Assembly (NCBI RefSeq): GCF_027257155.1
Contig: NZ_JAPWDU010000010.1
Coordinates: forward strand, 62,001-126,000
Length of the DNA stretch: 64,000 bases
Direction: 5' to 3'
Source of the DNA: Cerasicoccus sp. TK19100
GTDB taxonomy: Bacteria > Verrucomicrobiota > Verrucomicrobiia > Opitutales > Cerasicoccaceae
The translations under genes and the position numbers were made by a program. Under the pieces are notes generated by a model. The model was not told where the DNA came from, did not search any database, and saw nothing but the letters and a program-made list of their open reading frames with translations. Below, one piece after another: positions 17,997 to 26,707 of this stretch (position 1 is its first letter; each line of letters opens with the position of its first letter).

Positions 17997-18995
17997 ATGG
18001 CGTCACCGTCAACCACTGAAATCCCCTTTGCCAAGGAAGTCGTCGCAAGCGCGCCGGCCATTTCCGTGGTGGCACCCGCATACAACGAGGCCGAGTCCCT
18101 GCGTAAGCTTTACGATAAAATTGCCGCCGTGCTTGAGCCCAGCCAGTGGACCTTTGAGGTGCTCTTTGTCGACGACGGCAGCACCGATGACACCTGGGAA
18201 CAACTACGCTCGCTGCAGGCCGACCACCCTACCACCGTGCGCGCCTACCAGCTACGCCGCAACCTCGGCAAGGCCGCAGCGCTCTCCATCGGCTTTGGCG
18301 AAGCGCGGGGCGAGTTCATCATCACCATGGATGCGGACCTGCAGGACGAGCCTGCCGAGATACCCAACCTCATGGCCAAGCTCAATGAGGGCTACGATCT
18401 CGTTTCCGGCTGGAAGCGTGAGCGCAACGACCCACTGGAAAAGCGCATCCCTTCGCGCCTGTTCAACGCCGTGACGCGCAAGATTTCCGGGCTGGAGTTG
18501 CACGACTTTAACTGCGGCCTCAAGGCCTATCGCGCGGAGGTCGTCCGCGAGCTGCCGCTCTATGGCGAGCTGCACCGCTACATTCCGATCCTCGCCCACG
18601 CTGACGGCTACCGCGTCACCGAAATCCCCGTGCAGCACCATGCGCGCGAGTTTGGTATCTCAAAATATGGGCTGGGCCGTTATTACAAAGGCTTCCTCGA
18701 CCTGCTGACAGTAGCCGCGATAACGCGTTTCGTGCAACGCCCCGGGCATTTGTTTGGCGGCGTCGGCCTGGCAATGGGCGGCATTGGTTTCCTGACTCTC
18801 GCCTATCTGACCGGCGTGAAGCTGTTCTTCGGCGAAGGCATTGGGCAGCGCCCGCTGCTGCTCTTTGGCGTGTTGCTGATGATCCTCGGCGTGCAGTTGA
18901 TCTCCGTTGGCCTCGTGGGCGAGTTGATCATCCGCAAACTCGGCGGCCACCGCGAATCCTACCCGATCCGCGAAGTGCTCAGCAGCGACGCCTGA
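17997..18995 (+). CDS. Polyprenyl-phosphate-type family 2 glycosyltransferase
   Basis: A 332-aa GT2 of the dolichyl/undecaprenyl-phosphate sugar transferase type (ArnC/GtrB/DPM-like). GT-A motifs are present: ISVVAPAYNEAESLRKLYD, LFVDDGSTDDTWEQL, and MDADLQDEPAEIPNL with the DxD-type metal site, then GYDLVSGWKRER. Two C-terminal membrane helices (about 255-280 and 290-315) place it in the inner membrane. Such enzymes load a sugar on the lipid carrier for GT-C transferases, several of which are in this window. The first ATG after the BLUF start region (17997) is used; an in-frame start at 17952 is possible. Confidence 0.9.
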   Translation: MASPSTTEIPFAKEVVASAPAISVVAPAYNEAESLRKLYDKIAAVLEPSQWTFEVLFVDDGSTDDTWEQLRSLQADHPTTVRAYQLRRNLGKAAALSIGFGEARGEFIITMDADLQDEPAEIPNLMAKLNEGYDLVSGWKRERNDPLEKRIPSRLFNAVTRKISGLELHDFNCGLKAYRAEVVRELPLYGELHRYIPILAHADGYRVTEIPVQHHAREFGISKYGLGRYYKGFLDLLTVAAITRFVQRPGHLFGGVGLAMGGIGFLTLAYLTGVKLFFGEGIGQRPLLLFGVLLMILGVQLISVGLVGELIIRKLGGHRESYPIREVLSSDA

Positions 18996-19020
18996 TCCGC
19001 TACACTCCACTTTTTAAGTA

Positions 19021-21399
19021 ATGAAACTCGCTATCTTCCTGCTAGCTTCGGGGCTGCTTGTCCTGGAGCTTTTCGCCACCAGTATTCTGGGCATCGTGGT
19101 GGGCCCCCAAGCTGCCTATTATTCCATTGCCACGGCCATGCTTGGCCTGGGGGCGGCGTCCACACTGGTCAGCATGATCCCCTATGAGACGCTGAAGCGC
19201 TACGAACGCGCCGCGCTGATTTACTCGACGTTTTTGATCGGACCGGCGGTCATTCTGTTTTTGCTCTACTCCACGCTGCTCAAAGCGGGCATCAACGTGG
19301 AGCGTCTGGACGCCTTAAAAATCAGCGAAACCGACGCCTGGCTGCTGATGGAGCAGCATGAGTTCAGCCTGTCGCTGAAGGTCGGTGCCGGACTTTGCAT
19401 TACCTACCTGCTACATGGCATCGCGCTGAGCACGCTGTTCCGGCTCAACGCCAAGCGCAGCACTGTGCTCTATGCGTTCGATTTGTTTGGTGCCGCGATG
19501 GGCTGCTTTGTGTTTGTCCAGGCACTGGAGAACTTTGGCTTCGCCACCACGGCAACGCTATCAGTGGCCATGCCCATGGTCGCGGCAGTACTCTTTGCCA
19601 AAGAGATCAAACAGGGCAAACTCGCGCTCGGTCTGGGCATTGCCACCCCCATCGTCATCGTGCTGATGAACCTCCCCTTTGTCGCCACCAAGCTCGAGCC
19701 GCAACCACTGCCGGAACTGCTGGCCCGCGACCACAAAGTAGAAATGCAGATCGAGGAAATGGAGCATGAGTGGACCAGCTTTGGCCGCATCGGCGCGCTC
19801 AAATTTCAAAAGGACGACGCGAAAAGCCCCACCTATGTCATGGTCCAGCGTGAGGGCAACAGCCACGCCGCGATACCCGATGTAAACCACCTGAACGTGG
19901 GCATCTTTGAGGGGCTGGTGGACGACATGGAGCCCGAAAATGTGCTCGTGCTCCTTGCCGGTGCCGGACGCGACATGCTCCAGCTAAGGCGAACCTTTCC
20001 CAACGCAAACATCACGGGGGTGGAGCTGGTTTCCCAAATGTTTCACTGGCCAGCCGAGAACATGACCGAGCGCATGAACCCCATCCTGCAAGACGAGAAG
20101 ATGGAGCTCGTCGTTGCCGAGGGGCGCGAATTCCTCTCCCGCCAAAAGACGCGCTACGATCTGATCTTGATTTCCTACAGTGGAGCCGGCGCCAACTACT
20201 ACACCGGTGCCGCCGCCCACTCCGCGGGCTACCTCTACACCGTGGAGGCGTTTCGCGACATGCTGGAGCACCTTGCGCCCGATGGTCGCATCGTGCTGCT
20301 CAACGGCAACAAGGGCCGCTTCATCCGCACCTTACAATTAATTTGGGACGAGGAGCAACGCACGCCTCCCCTGGAAGAATGCGTGCTTGTGGTGAGCGAT
20401 GGCCGTTCCTACGAGCAGGCGGTTCGTGGCATACTGGCATCGTGGGACCCCGCAGTCATGGTCATTCAGCCGGATGGCATCTCCCCTGAAGAGGTCAAGG
20501 AAATCGCGACGGGCTACACCCCGCTCTACCAACCTTTTGATACTCAAAAACGGGCCTATGGCATCTTCTTCGACGACGCCGCTCTGGCGTCCTTTGCGGC
20601 AAAGGCAGGTGCTAACTTTTCCCCCGTATGGGACGACCACCCCTACTTCCTGAATCTGGCACCCAACCACCGCCCGTGGTCCGCCAGCCTCTGGTCGGAC
20701 AAAGCGCAGCAGCCGGGCGAACGCCGACTAAGGTCGCAAATCAAACTGCTCGGCTGGTTTCTACTCGCGGCGATCGTCTCAACGATTTTGCCAGTGTTGA
20801 TCTTTAACCGGAAGCGATCCCTGAGCCTGCGTTCCTGGAACCACATGGCTTACTTCCTGGGCATTGGCCTGGGCTTCATGCTGGTGGAGATTGGCCTGAT
20901 CAACAAGCTGCAGCTGATTGTGGGGCACCCGGGCTACACGCTCGCCGTGGTCCTCACCGCCGCCATCTTCTTCACGGGTCTGGGCAGCTTTTTCTCGGAC
21001 AAACTGTTCGACCAGCGCATCCTGAACTACCGCACCGCCGCCCTCGCTGCGTGCCTGACAGGCATTGCCATGCTCGCATTACTGTCCGCCTTTAGTAGTG
21101 AATTCATGGCCCTGCCGCGCTTTGCTAAAATCCTCTTGGCCGCATTGATCCCGGCACCGCCATTTATCCTGATGGGGCAAATGTTCCCGCAGGGCTTGCG
21201 CGCGGTGAACGCTGATGACAACGGCCTGGTCGCCTGGGCCTTCGCGCTCAACGGTGTCGCCAGTGCCGCGGGCGCGGGCCTTGCCATTATCCTCTCGCAC
21301 GTTTATGGTTATTCGCTCGTCATCATTACCGGCTTGGCGATCTACCTAATCGTTGCGATGCTGCCCCACCAGAGCAGACAAAGCCTGCGCAACAACTAA
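19021..21399 (+). CDS. Membrane protein with central spermidine-synthase-like domain
   Basis: A 792-aa protein. The N-terminus has about six membrane helices (starting MKLAIFLLASGLLVLELFAT). A soluble SpeE-like Rossmann domain follows (about 290-470), with a SAM/aminopropyl-donor-type motif VLVLLAGAGRDMLQLRRTFP and GVEL. A second membrane part (about 590-790) completes it. Related proteins are annotated as spermidine synthase-like or fused MFS/spermidine synthases; their biochemistry is poorly known. It lies 25 nt downstream of the GT2 and 11 nt upstream of an aminotransferase, so it is likely in the sugar operon. Actual polyamine synthesis is doubtful. Confidence 0.75.
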   Translation: MKLAIFLLASGLLVLELFATSILGIVVGPQAAYYSIATAMLGLGAASTLVSMIPYETLKRYERAALIYSTFLIGPAVILFLLYSTLLKAGINVERLDALKISETDAWLLMEQHEFSLSLKVGAGLCITYLLHGIALSTLFRLNAKRSTVLYAFDLFGAAMGCFVFVQALENFGFATTATLSVAMPMVAAVLFAKEIKQGKLALGLGIATPIVIVLMNLPFVATKLEPQPLPELLARDHKVEMQIEEMEHEWTSFGRIGALKFQKDDAKSPTYVMVQREGNSHAAIPDVNHLNVGIFEGLVDDMEPENVLVLLAGAGRDMLQLRRTFPNANITGVELVSQMFHWPAENMTERMNPILQDEKMELVVAEGREFLSRQKTRYDLILISYSGAGANYYTGAAAHSAGYLYTVEAFRDMLEHLAPDGRIVLLNGNKGRFIRTLQLIWDEEQRTPPLEECVLVVSDGRSYEQAVRGILASWDPAVMVIQPDGISPEEVKEIATGYTPLYQPFDTQKRAYGIFFDDAALASFAAKAGANFSPVWDDHPYFLNLAPNHRPWSASLWSDKAQQPGERRLRSQIKLLGWFLLAAIVSTILPVLIFNRKRSLSLRSWNHMAYFLGIGLGFMLVEIGLINKLQLIVGHPGYTLAVVLTAAIFFTGLGSFFSDKLFDQRILNYRTAALAACLTGIAMLALLSAFSSEFMALPRFAKILLAALIPAPPFILMGQMFPQGLRAVNADDNGLVAWAFALNGVASAAGAGLAIILSHVYGYSLVIITGLAIYLIVAMLPHQSRQSLRNN

Positions 21400-21410
21400 C
21401 GCAAATTTTC

Positions 21411-22556
21411 ATGAAACCGACTCCAGTTCCTCTTCTCGATTTAGGCGCGCAAAACCACCCGCTCACCGCGGAATTACGCGCTGCATTTGACCGCGTGCTC
21501 GACCATGGGCGCTTCATCCTTGGTGACGAGGTGACCGCCTTTGAAGACGCCACGGCCGAGGCCCTCGGTGCCAAGCACGCGATCGGCGTCAGCTCCGGCA
21601 CCGACGCCCTGCTGCTGGCACTGATGACGCTCGACATCGGCCCAGGAGACGAAGTCATCTGCCCAAGCTTTTCCTTCTTTGCCACCGCTGGCGTGATCTC
21701 CCGCCTGGGTGCCACGCCCGTCTTTGCCGACATTTGCCCGGACACCTTTAACCTCGACCCCGAGTCGACGGCCAACCTGATCACCACCAAGACCAAGGCG
21801 ATCATTCCCGTGCACCTCTTCGGCCAGTCCGCCGACATGGACGCACTGATGACCATCGCCCACGACCACAAGCTGCACATCGTGGAAGACGCCGCGCAGG
21901 CCTTTGGCGCGGCCTATCGCGACAAGGCTCTGGGCACCATTGGCGACTTCGGCTGCTTCAGCTTTTTCCCGAGCAAGAACCTCGGCGGCTTCGGCGATGG
22001 CGGCCTGGTAACCACCAATGACGACGCCCTCGCCGACAAGGCCCGCATCCTGCGCGTCCACGGCTCCAAGCCCAAGTATTACCACGCGATGATCGGCGGC
22101 AACTTCCGCCTCGACGCCCTGCAGGCTGCGCTGATCGCCGTGAAGCTGCCGCACCACGCGCAGTATAGCCACGCCCGCGCCAATAACGCCGCTTACTACC
22201 GCGAGGCCCTCGCGCCGCTGGCCAACAAAGAGTCCCTGGTGCTGCCCTACACGCTGGAGCAAAACACGCACATTTGGAACCAGTTCACGCTGCGTCTGCC
22301 CGTACCCGAAGGTGCTGAAGAGCTACCCCGCGACGCGCTGAAGAATCACCTGAACGAGCGCAACGTTGGCGCGGAAATTTACTACCCGGTGCCGTTCCAT
22401 CGCCAGGAGTGCTTCGCGCATTTGCCCAAAGCGATCTGCCCGGAATCCGACAAGGCCGCGAGCGAGGTGATCAGCATTCCCGTTTACCCGGAGCTCACCG
22501 AAGAGCAGCGCGAAGCCGTCGTCGACGCCGTCCGCAGCTTTTTCGAAAACCGTTAA
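21411..22556 (+). CDS. wbpE: Sugar aminotransferase, WbpE-like (DegT/DnrJ/EryC1 family)
   Basis: A 381-aa PLP-dependent transaminase. Motifs: GVSSGTDALLLALMTLDIGPGD, VICPSFSFFATAGVI, VEDAAQAFGAAY, and the PLP lysine in FSFFPSKNLGGFGDGG near residue 190. In the UDP-GlcNAc(3NAc)A pathway WbpE/WlbC transaminates the 3-keto sugar made by WbpB. The next two genes are WbpB-like and WbpD-like, in the order E-B-D with spacings of 12 and 3 nt, which supports this assignment over other DegT enzymes. The first enzyme, the UDP-GlcNAc 6-dehydrogenase WbpA, is not in the window. Confidence 0.85.
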   Translation: MKPTPVPLLDLGAQNHPLTAELRAAFDRVLDHGRFILGDEVTAFEDATAEALGAKHAIGVSSGTDALLLALMTLDIGPGDEVICPSFSFFATAGVISRLGATPVFADICPDTFNLDPESTANLITTKTKAIIPVHLFGQSADMDALMTIAHDHKLHIVEDAAQAFGAAYRDKALGTIGDFGCFSFFPSKNLGGFGDGGLVTTNDDALADKARILRVHGSKPKYYHAMIGGNFRLDALQAALIAVKLPHHAQYSHARANNAAYYREALAPLANKESLVLPYTLEQNTHIWNQFTLRLPVPEGAEELPRDALKNHLNERNVGAEIYYPVPFHRQECFAHLPKAICPESDKAASEVISIPVYPELTEEQREAVVDAVRSFFENR

Positions 22557-22568
22557 TCTTATCTGACC

Positions 22569-23567
22569 ATGAGCCTGCCAAACATAGCAGTCATCGGCTG
22601 CGGCTACTGGGGCAAAAACCATGTCCGCAATTTCGAGGCGCTTGGCGCGCTCAAGCTCGTCTGTGACGCCAGCGAAACTGGCCGCCTGAAGGCAAAGGAA
22701 CTCGCACCCAATGTCGAGGTGAGCGACGATCCGCTGTCGGCCTTTAAGCGCGCTGACATCGACGGCGTTGTCCTCGCCACGCCCGCCGAAACGCATTGCT
22801 CGCTCACCCTGCTCGCACTGGAGCACGGCAAGCATGTGCTCGTGGAAAAGCCGATGGCGCTGACCTACAGCGAAGCGCTCAAGATGGCCGACGCTGCCGA
22901 CCAACACGAACGCGTGCTGATGGTCGGCCACCTTCTGGAATACCACGCGGCGTTTCTGGAGATCAAGCGGCTCATCGCCGAGGGCGCGCTCGGCAAGCTG
23001 CAATACATTTACTCGCACCGCTTGAACTTTGGCAAAATCCGCGTCGAAGAGAATGCCCTGTGGAGCTTTGCTCCGCACGACATCGCCCTGATTCTCCGTC
23101 TGACCGGTCAACCTCCGCTGGAGGCGACCTGCGTCGGCGGCAATTACATCACGCCAAACCTGGCCGATGTCACCACCTCCACCATGCTCTTTTCGGGCGG
23201 GGTGCGCGCGCACATTTTCGTGAATTGGCTCAACCCATTCAAGGAGCAAAAGCTGGTCATCATCGGTGATAAAAAGATGGCCGTCTTCAATGACACCGAG
23301 CCGGTGGAAAAGCTCGTCATCTACGACCAGCATGTCGAGTTCGACGGAAGACTGCCGGTGCTCGCCAAGGCCGAACGCGAAGTCATCCAGCTACCCGAAA
23401 GCGAGCCGCTCCGCGCCGAATGCAGTGAGTTTCTGGACTGCATCGCCACTGGTCGCAAGCCACTTACCGATGCCCGCAGCGGCGTAGACGTGCTCCGCGT
23501 ATTGCAGGCCTGCCAAGTCTCTCTGCAACTCAACGGCCGCCCCACCGCGCTCAGCGATATTCATTAA
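22569..23567 (+). CDS. wbpB: Gfo/Idh/MocA sugar oxidoreductase, WbpB/WlbA-like
   Basis: A 332-aa NAD-dependent dehydrogenase. The Rossmann motif IAVIGCGYWGKNHVRNFEAL starts at residue 6; the EKP motif is in HVLVEKPMALTYSEA, and the catalytic-region H-x-x-x-Y-H appears in VGHLLEYHAAFLEIK. Proposed reaction: oxidation of UDP-GlcNAcA at C3 to the 3-keto sugar, recycling NAD with 2-oxoglutarate, as known for WbpB/WlbA. The pathway role is inferred from the neighbouring WbpE-like and WbpD-like genes. Confidence 0.85.
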   Translation: MSLPNIAVIGCGYWGKNHVRNFEALGALKLVCDASETGRLKAKELAPNVEVSDDPLSAFKRADIDGVVLATPAETHCSLTLLALEHGKHVLVEKPMALTYSEALKMADAADQHERVLMVGHLLEYHAAFLEIKRLIAEGALGKLQYIYSHRLNFGKIRVEENALWSFAPHDIALILRLTGQPPLEATCVGGNYITPNLADVTTSTMLFSGGVRAHIFVNWLNPFKEQKLVIIGDKKMAVFNDTEPVEKLVIYDQHVEFDGRLPVLAKAEREVIQLPESEPLRAECSEFLDCIATGRKPLTDARSGVDVLRVLQACQVSLQLNGRPTALSDIH

Positions 23568-23570
23568 ATC

Positions 23571-24146
23571 ATGGCAGACTATCAGGCACATCCCTCGGCG
23601 ATTATCGACGACGGTGCCGTCATCGGCAACGACACCCGCATCTGGCATTTTTGCCACATTAGCAGCGGTTCCACGATCGGCGAAAAGTGCAGCTTTGGGC
23701 AGAACTGCTTCGTCGCGCCGGAGGTCACCATTGGTAACGGCGTGAAGGTGCAAAACAATGTGTCGCTCTACACCGGCGTCATTGTGGAGGACGACGTGTT
23801 CCTCGGCCCATCGTGCGTGCTGACGAATGTTTTCAACCCGCGCTCCGCCGTCTCCCGCAAACACGAATACTGGCAAACCCTAATCCGCCAGGGTGCCACC
23901 ATTGGTGCGAATGCCACCATCGTTTGCGGCACTACGATCGGCTGCTACGCCTTCATTGGCGCGGGCGCGGTCATCACCAAAGACGTGCCAGACTTCGCGC
24001 TGATGACCGGCGTGCCTGCGCGCCAAACCGGCTGGATGAGTCGCCACGGCGCCAAGCTAACCTTCGACAGCGAGGGCCACGCAAGCTGCCCGGAAAGCGG
24101 CGAGGAATACACCTTGGCAGAAGGCAGCGTCGCTTTAGCCGTTTAA
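23571..24146 (+). CDS. wbpD: UDP-2-acetamido-3-amino-glucuronate N-acetyltransferase, WbpD/WlbB-like
   Basis: A 191-aa left-handed beta-helix acyltransferase. Hexapeptide repeats run through most of the protein (SAIIDDGAVIGNDTRIWHF, GSTIGEKCSFGQNCFV, VTIGNGVKVQNNVSLY, VIVEDDVFLGPSCVLTNV). The segment NPRSAVSRKHEYWQTLIRQG is typical of WlbB/WbpD, and GVPARQTGWMSRHG closes the domain. It would N-acetylate the 3-amino group to give UDP-2,3-diacetamido-2,3-dideoxy-glucuronate. It ends 3 nt before the stop of the convergent flippase gene. Confidence 0.9.
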   Translation: MADYQAHPSAIIDDGAVIGNDTRIWHFCHISSGSTIGEKCSFGQNCFVAPEVTIGNGVKVQNNVSLYTGVIVEDDVFLGPSCVLTNVFNPRSAVSRKHEYWQTLIRQGATIGANATIVCGTTIGCYAFIGAGAVITKDVPDFALMTGVPARQTGWMSRHGAKLTFDSEGHASCPESGEEYTLAEGSVALAV

Positions 24147-24149
24147 CCT

Positions 24150-25568
24150 TCAACTAAAGCGTCGACGCGCCGCGCTCATCCCCCATTGCAGCGCCACACG
24201 GTAAATTGGCCAAAATAGCGCCAGGCATAGGAGCAGGCCGACCAACCATACGAGGTAGTACCACCCACCCAACTGCGGCCCCATCCACACTGCCCAGCTC
24301 GCAGCAACGAGGCCAGCCAGCGTGACGCCATACATTTTCCGCCGTGGCAGCGGACGCCAAACACGACAGGAAAACTCCGTGCGCAGCATCAGGAAAAACC
24401 AAAAAGAAATCGCCGTGGCAACCGCGGCCCCCGACGCACCAAAGTGAGGGATCAGCAAGAAATTCAATCCGACATTGAGCAGCATTGCGGCAACGCCCGC
24501 TGCCATCGCAAAGCCCGTCCGTTTGGATAGATTCACGCCGACCACGCTGACCTCCGATAAAATATACATCAGCGGATAATAAAGGCAGGGCATCAGCAGA
24601 AACTGGACGGACGCATACTCCGGCGGCAGTAAAAACAACACCAAGCCGGACAGCAAACCCGCCAGGCAAAACATCGCCGCCACCGCAGCCAGCACGAATT
24701 CGCCGACAGTGTCGACACGCTGCAAGTCGTCCCCCGCGGCCGCCCACTTATAAACGGTTGGTGCCCAGACGGTGGAAAACACGCGGTGCAACACCGCCGC
24801 AGCCGAAGCCAACATAACCGCTACGCTGTAAATGCCCAGCTCATCGAAGTTGGACATGCCGCGCAGCAGATAGCGGTCAGCCGCAGTCAATCCCCAGAAA
24901 CTCACACCCCCGACCACCAAAGGCAGCCCATAGCGAATCATTTCTCCCAGATTCAAAAAGGGCCCGGGCCGCACTGCTTGCAGCCACTCAGTTCTTGTTA
25001 ACAAAGCCACCCAAACAAAAGCCGCCAACAAAGACATCACGTAAGCGCTCAGCAGTGAAATAAGGCCCGCTACCCCACTGGCAAACACGATGCCCAGCAC
25101 CACCAGCAAATAGACAAGCCGCGGCACGAACTGCGAACCGCTGTAGGCCAACGCACGCTCTTCCATTCGCAGCACCAGCGCCAGAAAATAGGCGATAAAA
25201 TACACGACCAACGCCACCACTAAGAGCAAAGATAGCCACGAAGACTGCTGCCCGAACAGCCACAAGTCCATCGGCAAGCCCAACAGCAATGCGCCTCCGA
25301 GCACTGCCAACAGTAGCGCCAACCCTGGCCCCAATGATGTGCGCAGCAGCGCCACCTTATCCCGCGCTTCATGGTACTCACGAACGTAGGCCTGATCCAG
25401 GCCCAGCCCAAAGAGCAACACGGAGAAATTAGCCGTTACTTGTAGCAGGCTCAATCGCCCGATATCCGCCTCACTAAAATAACGCGTAACCAACGGCAAC
25501 GAGGCAAAACCCAGCAAGATTGATCCGACTGGGCCCAGCGCAAATTGCGATATCTTTCGAGCGTTCAA
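24150..25568 (-). CDS. Polysaccharide flippase (Wzx/O-antigen translocase type)
   Basis: A 472-aa membrane protein with about 12-14 helices and the Polysacc_synt/MATE-like pattern: the first helices include ISQFALGPVGSILLGFASLP and SLPLVTRYFSEADIGRLSLL, followed by LLFGLGLDQAYVREYHEA. It would flip lipid-linked oligosaccharide across the inner membrane. Its ATG overlaps the stop of the WecE-like gene (ATGA), and the upstream genes WecE, formyltransferase and WecF match an ECA-like pathway, so it is the likely WzxE counterpart. Confidence 0.88.
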   Translation of the reverse strand: MNARKISQFALGPVGSILLGFASLPLVTRYFSEADIGRLSLLQVTANFSVLLFGLGLDQAYVREYHEARDKVALLRTSLGPGLALLLAVLGGALLLGLPMDLWLFGQQSSWLSLLLVVALVVYFIAYFLALVLRMEERALAYSGSQFVPRLVYLLVVLGIVFASGVAGLISLLSAYVMSLLAAFVWVALLTRTEWLQAVRPGPFLNLGEMIRYGLPLVVGGVSFWGLTAADRYLLRGMSNFDELGIYSVAVMLASAAAVLHRVFSTVWAPTVYKWAAAGDDLQRVDTVGEFVLAAVAAMFCLAGLLSGLVLFLLPPEYASVQFLLMPCLYYPLMYILSEVSVVGVNLSKRTGFAMAAGVAAMLLNVGLNFLLIPHFGASGAAVATAISFWFFLMLRTEFSCRVWRPLPRRKMYGVTLAGLVAASWAVWMGPQLGGWYYLVWLVGLLLCLALFWPIYRVALQWGMSAARRRFS

Positions 25569-26707
25569 GAATAGAATTGGCGGATGTGTCCAATGACGGC
25601 GTCCAAATGCTCATCGGCCAACCCATGATAGATGGGCAGTCTTAGCAGACGCTCGCTTTCGGTGGTGGTGTGTAAATCTTCACCGTGGAATCGGCCATAC
25701 TTCACACCCGCCTTCGAGCTGTGCAGCGGCACATAGTGGAACACTGCCATGTAGCCCTTATCCCGCAAGTAGCCAATCAACTGGCGGCGCTCCTCCAAAT
25801 CGCGGCACTTCAGGTAGAACATGTGAGCGTTGTGCTCCACGTTATCCGGTATTTTCGCAATGCTGATCTTACCGGCTTCATCGATTGTGCTCAATGCATC
25901 CCGGTAGCGATTCCATTTGCGCAAACGGACGTCCGTTAACTCCTGCAGTAATTCCAACTGGGCATACAAGTAGGCGCATTGAAGCTCCGACGGAAGATAG
26001 CTGCCCCCAATGTCCACCCACGAATATTTGTCAATGAACCCACGGAAAAACTGAGCGCGATTGGTTCCCTTCTCACGAATGATCTCTGCCCGCTCGATGA
26101 AACGGGCATCGTTGATCAGCAAAGCGCCACCCTCTCCACCGCTGGTGCAGTTTTTCGTTTCGTGAAAGCTGAAAGCCCCGAGATGGCCAATCGTGCCCAG
26201 CGCGCGCCCGTCAACTTTCGCCGCCACCCCCTGCGCGGCATCCTCGACCACGATCAAATCGTGCCGCTGAGCGATGTCCATAATCGCATTCATGTCGCAA
26301 CCTACGCCTGCATAGTGCACCGGCACGATGACGCGCGTCTTCTCAGTAACCGCTGCTTCAATCAGCTCGTGGTTAATATTCATCGTGTCCGGCCGGATGT
26401 CCACAAACACAATTTGCGCACCATGCAGCGCAAAAGCATTGGCAGTGCTGACGAACGTGTAGCTCGGCATAATCACCTCATCGCCCGGCTTAATACCCGC
26501 AAGGATCGCTGCCATCTCCAGAGCTTGCGTGCAAGACGGCGTCATCAACGCCTTGCTGCAGCCCAGCTGTTCCCCCAGCCAAGCTTCGCATTTTTTGGAG
26601 AAAGGTCCGTCACCAGATAGATGCGGACTGCGCATCGCCTCGATAACATAGGCATCTTCCCGGCCGGTATAGGGTGGTTTGTTAAAGGGGATCATCACAG
26701 TCGTCAT
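25565..26707 (-). CDS. wecE: dTDP-4-amino-4,6-dideoxygalactose transaminase (WecE/RffA-like)
   Basis: A 380-aa PLP enzyme closely resembling E. coli WecE along its length: IPFNKPPYTGREDAYV, LSGDGPFSKKCEAWL, LMTPSCTQALEMAAILAGIK, MPSYTFVSTANAFALHGAQI, VVEDAAQGVAAKVDGRALG, and the PLP lysine in AFSFHETKNCTSGGEGGA. Family reaction: dTDP-4-keto-6-deoxyglucose plus glutamate gives dTDP-4-amino-4,6-dideoxy-galactose (Fuc4N). The start overlaps the stop of the formyltransferase gene (ATGA); MIPFNK four codons later is an alternative. No rmlA/rmlB for dTDP-4-keto-6-deoxyglucose supply is in the window. Confidence 0.92.
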   Translation of the reverse strand: MTTVMIPFNKPPYTGREDAYVIEAMRSPHLSGDGPFSKKCEAWLGEQLGCSKALMTPSCTQALEMAAILAGIKPGDEVIMPSYTFVSTANAFALHGAQIVFVDIRPDTMNINHELIEAAVTEKTRVIVPVHYAGVGCDMNAIMDIAQRHDLIVVEDAAQGVAAKVDGRALGTIGHLGAFSFHETKNCTSGGEGGALLINDARFIERAEIIREKGTNRAQFFRGFIDKYSWVDIGGSYLPSELQCAYLYAQLELLQELTDVRLRKWNRYRDALSTIDEAGKISIAKIPDNVEHNAHMFYLKCRDLEERRQLIGYLRDKGYMAVFHYVPLHSSKAGVKYGRFHGEDLHTTTESERLLRLPIYHGLADEHLDAVIGHIRQFYS

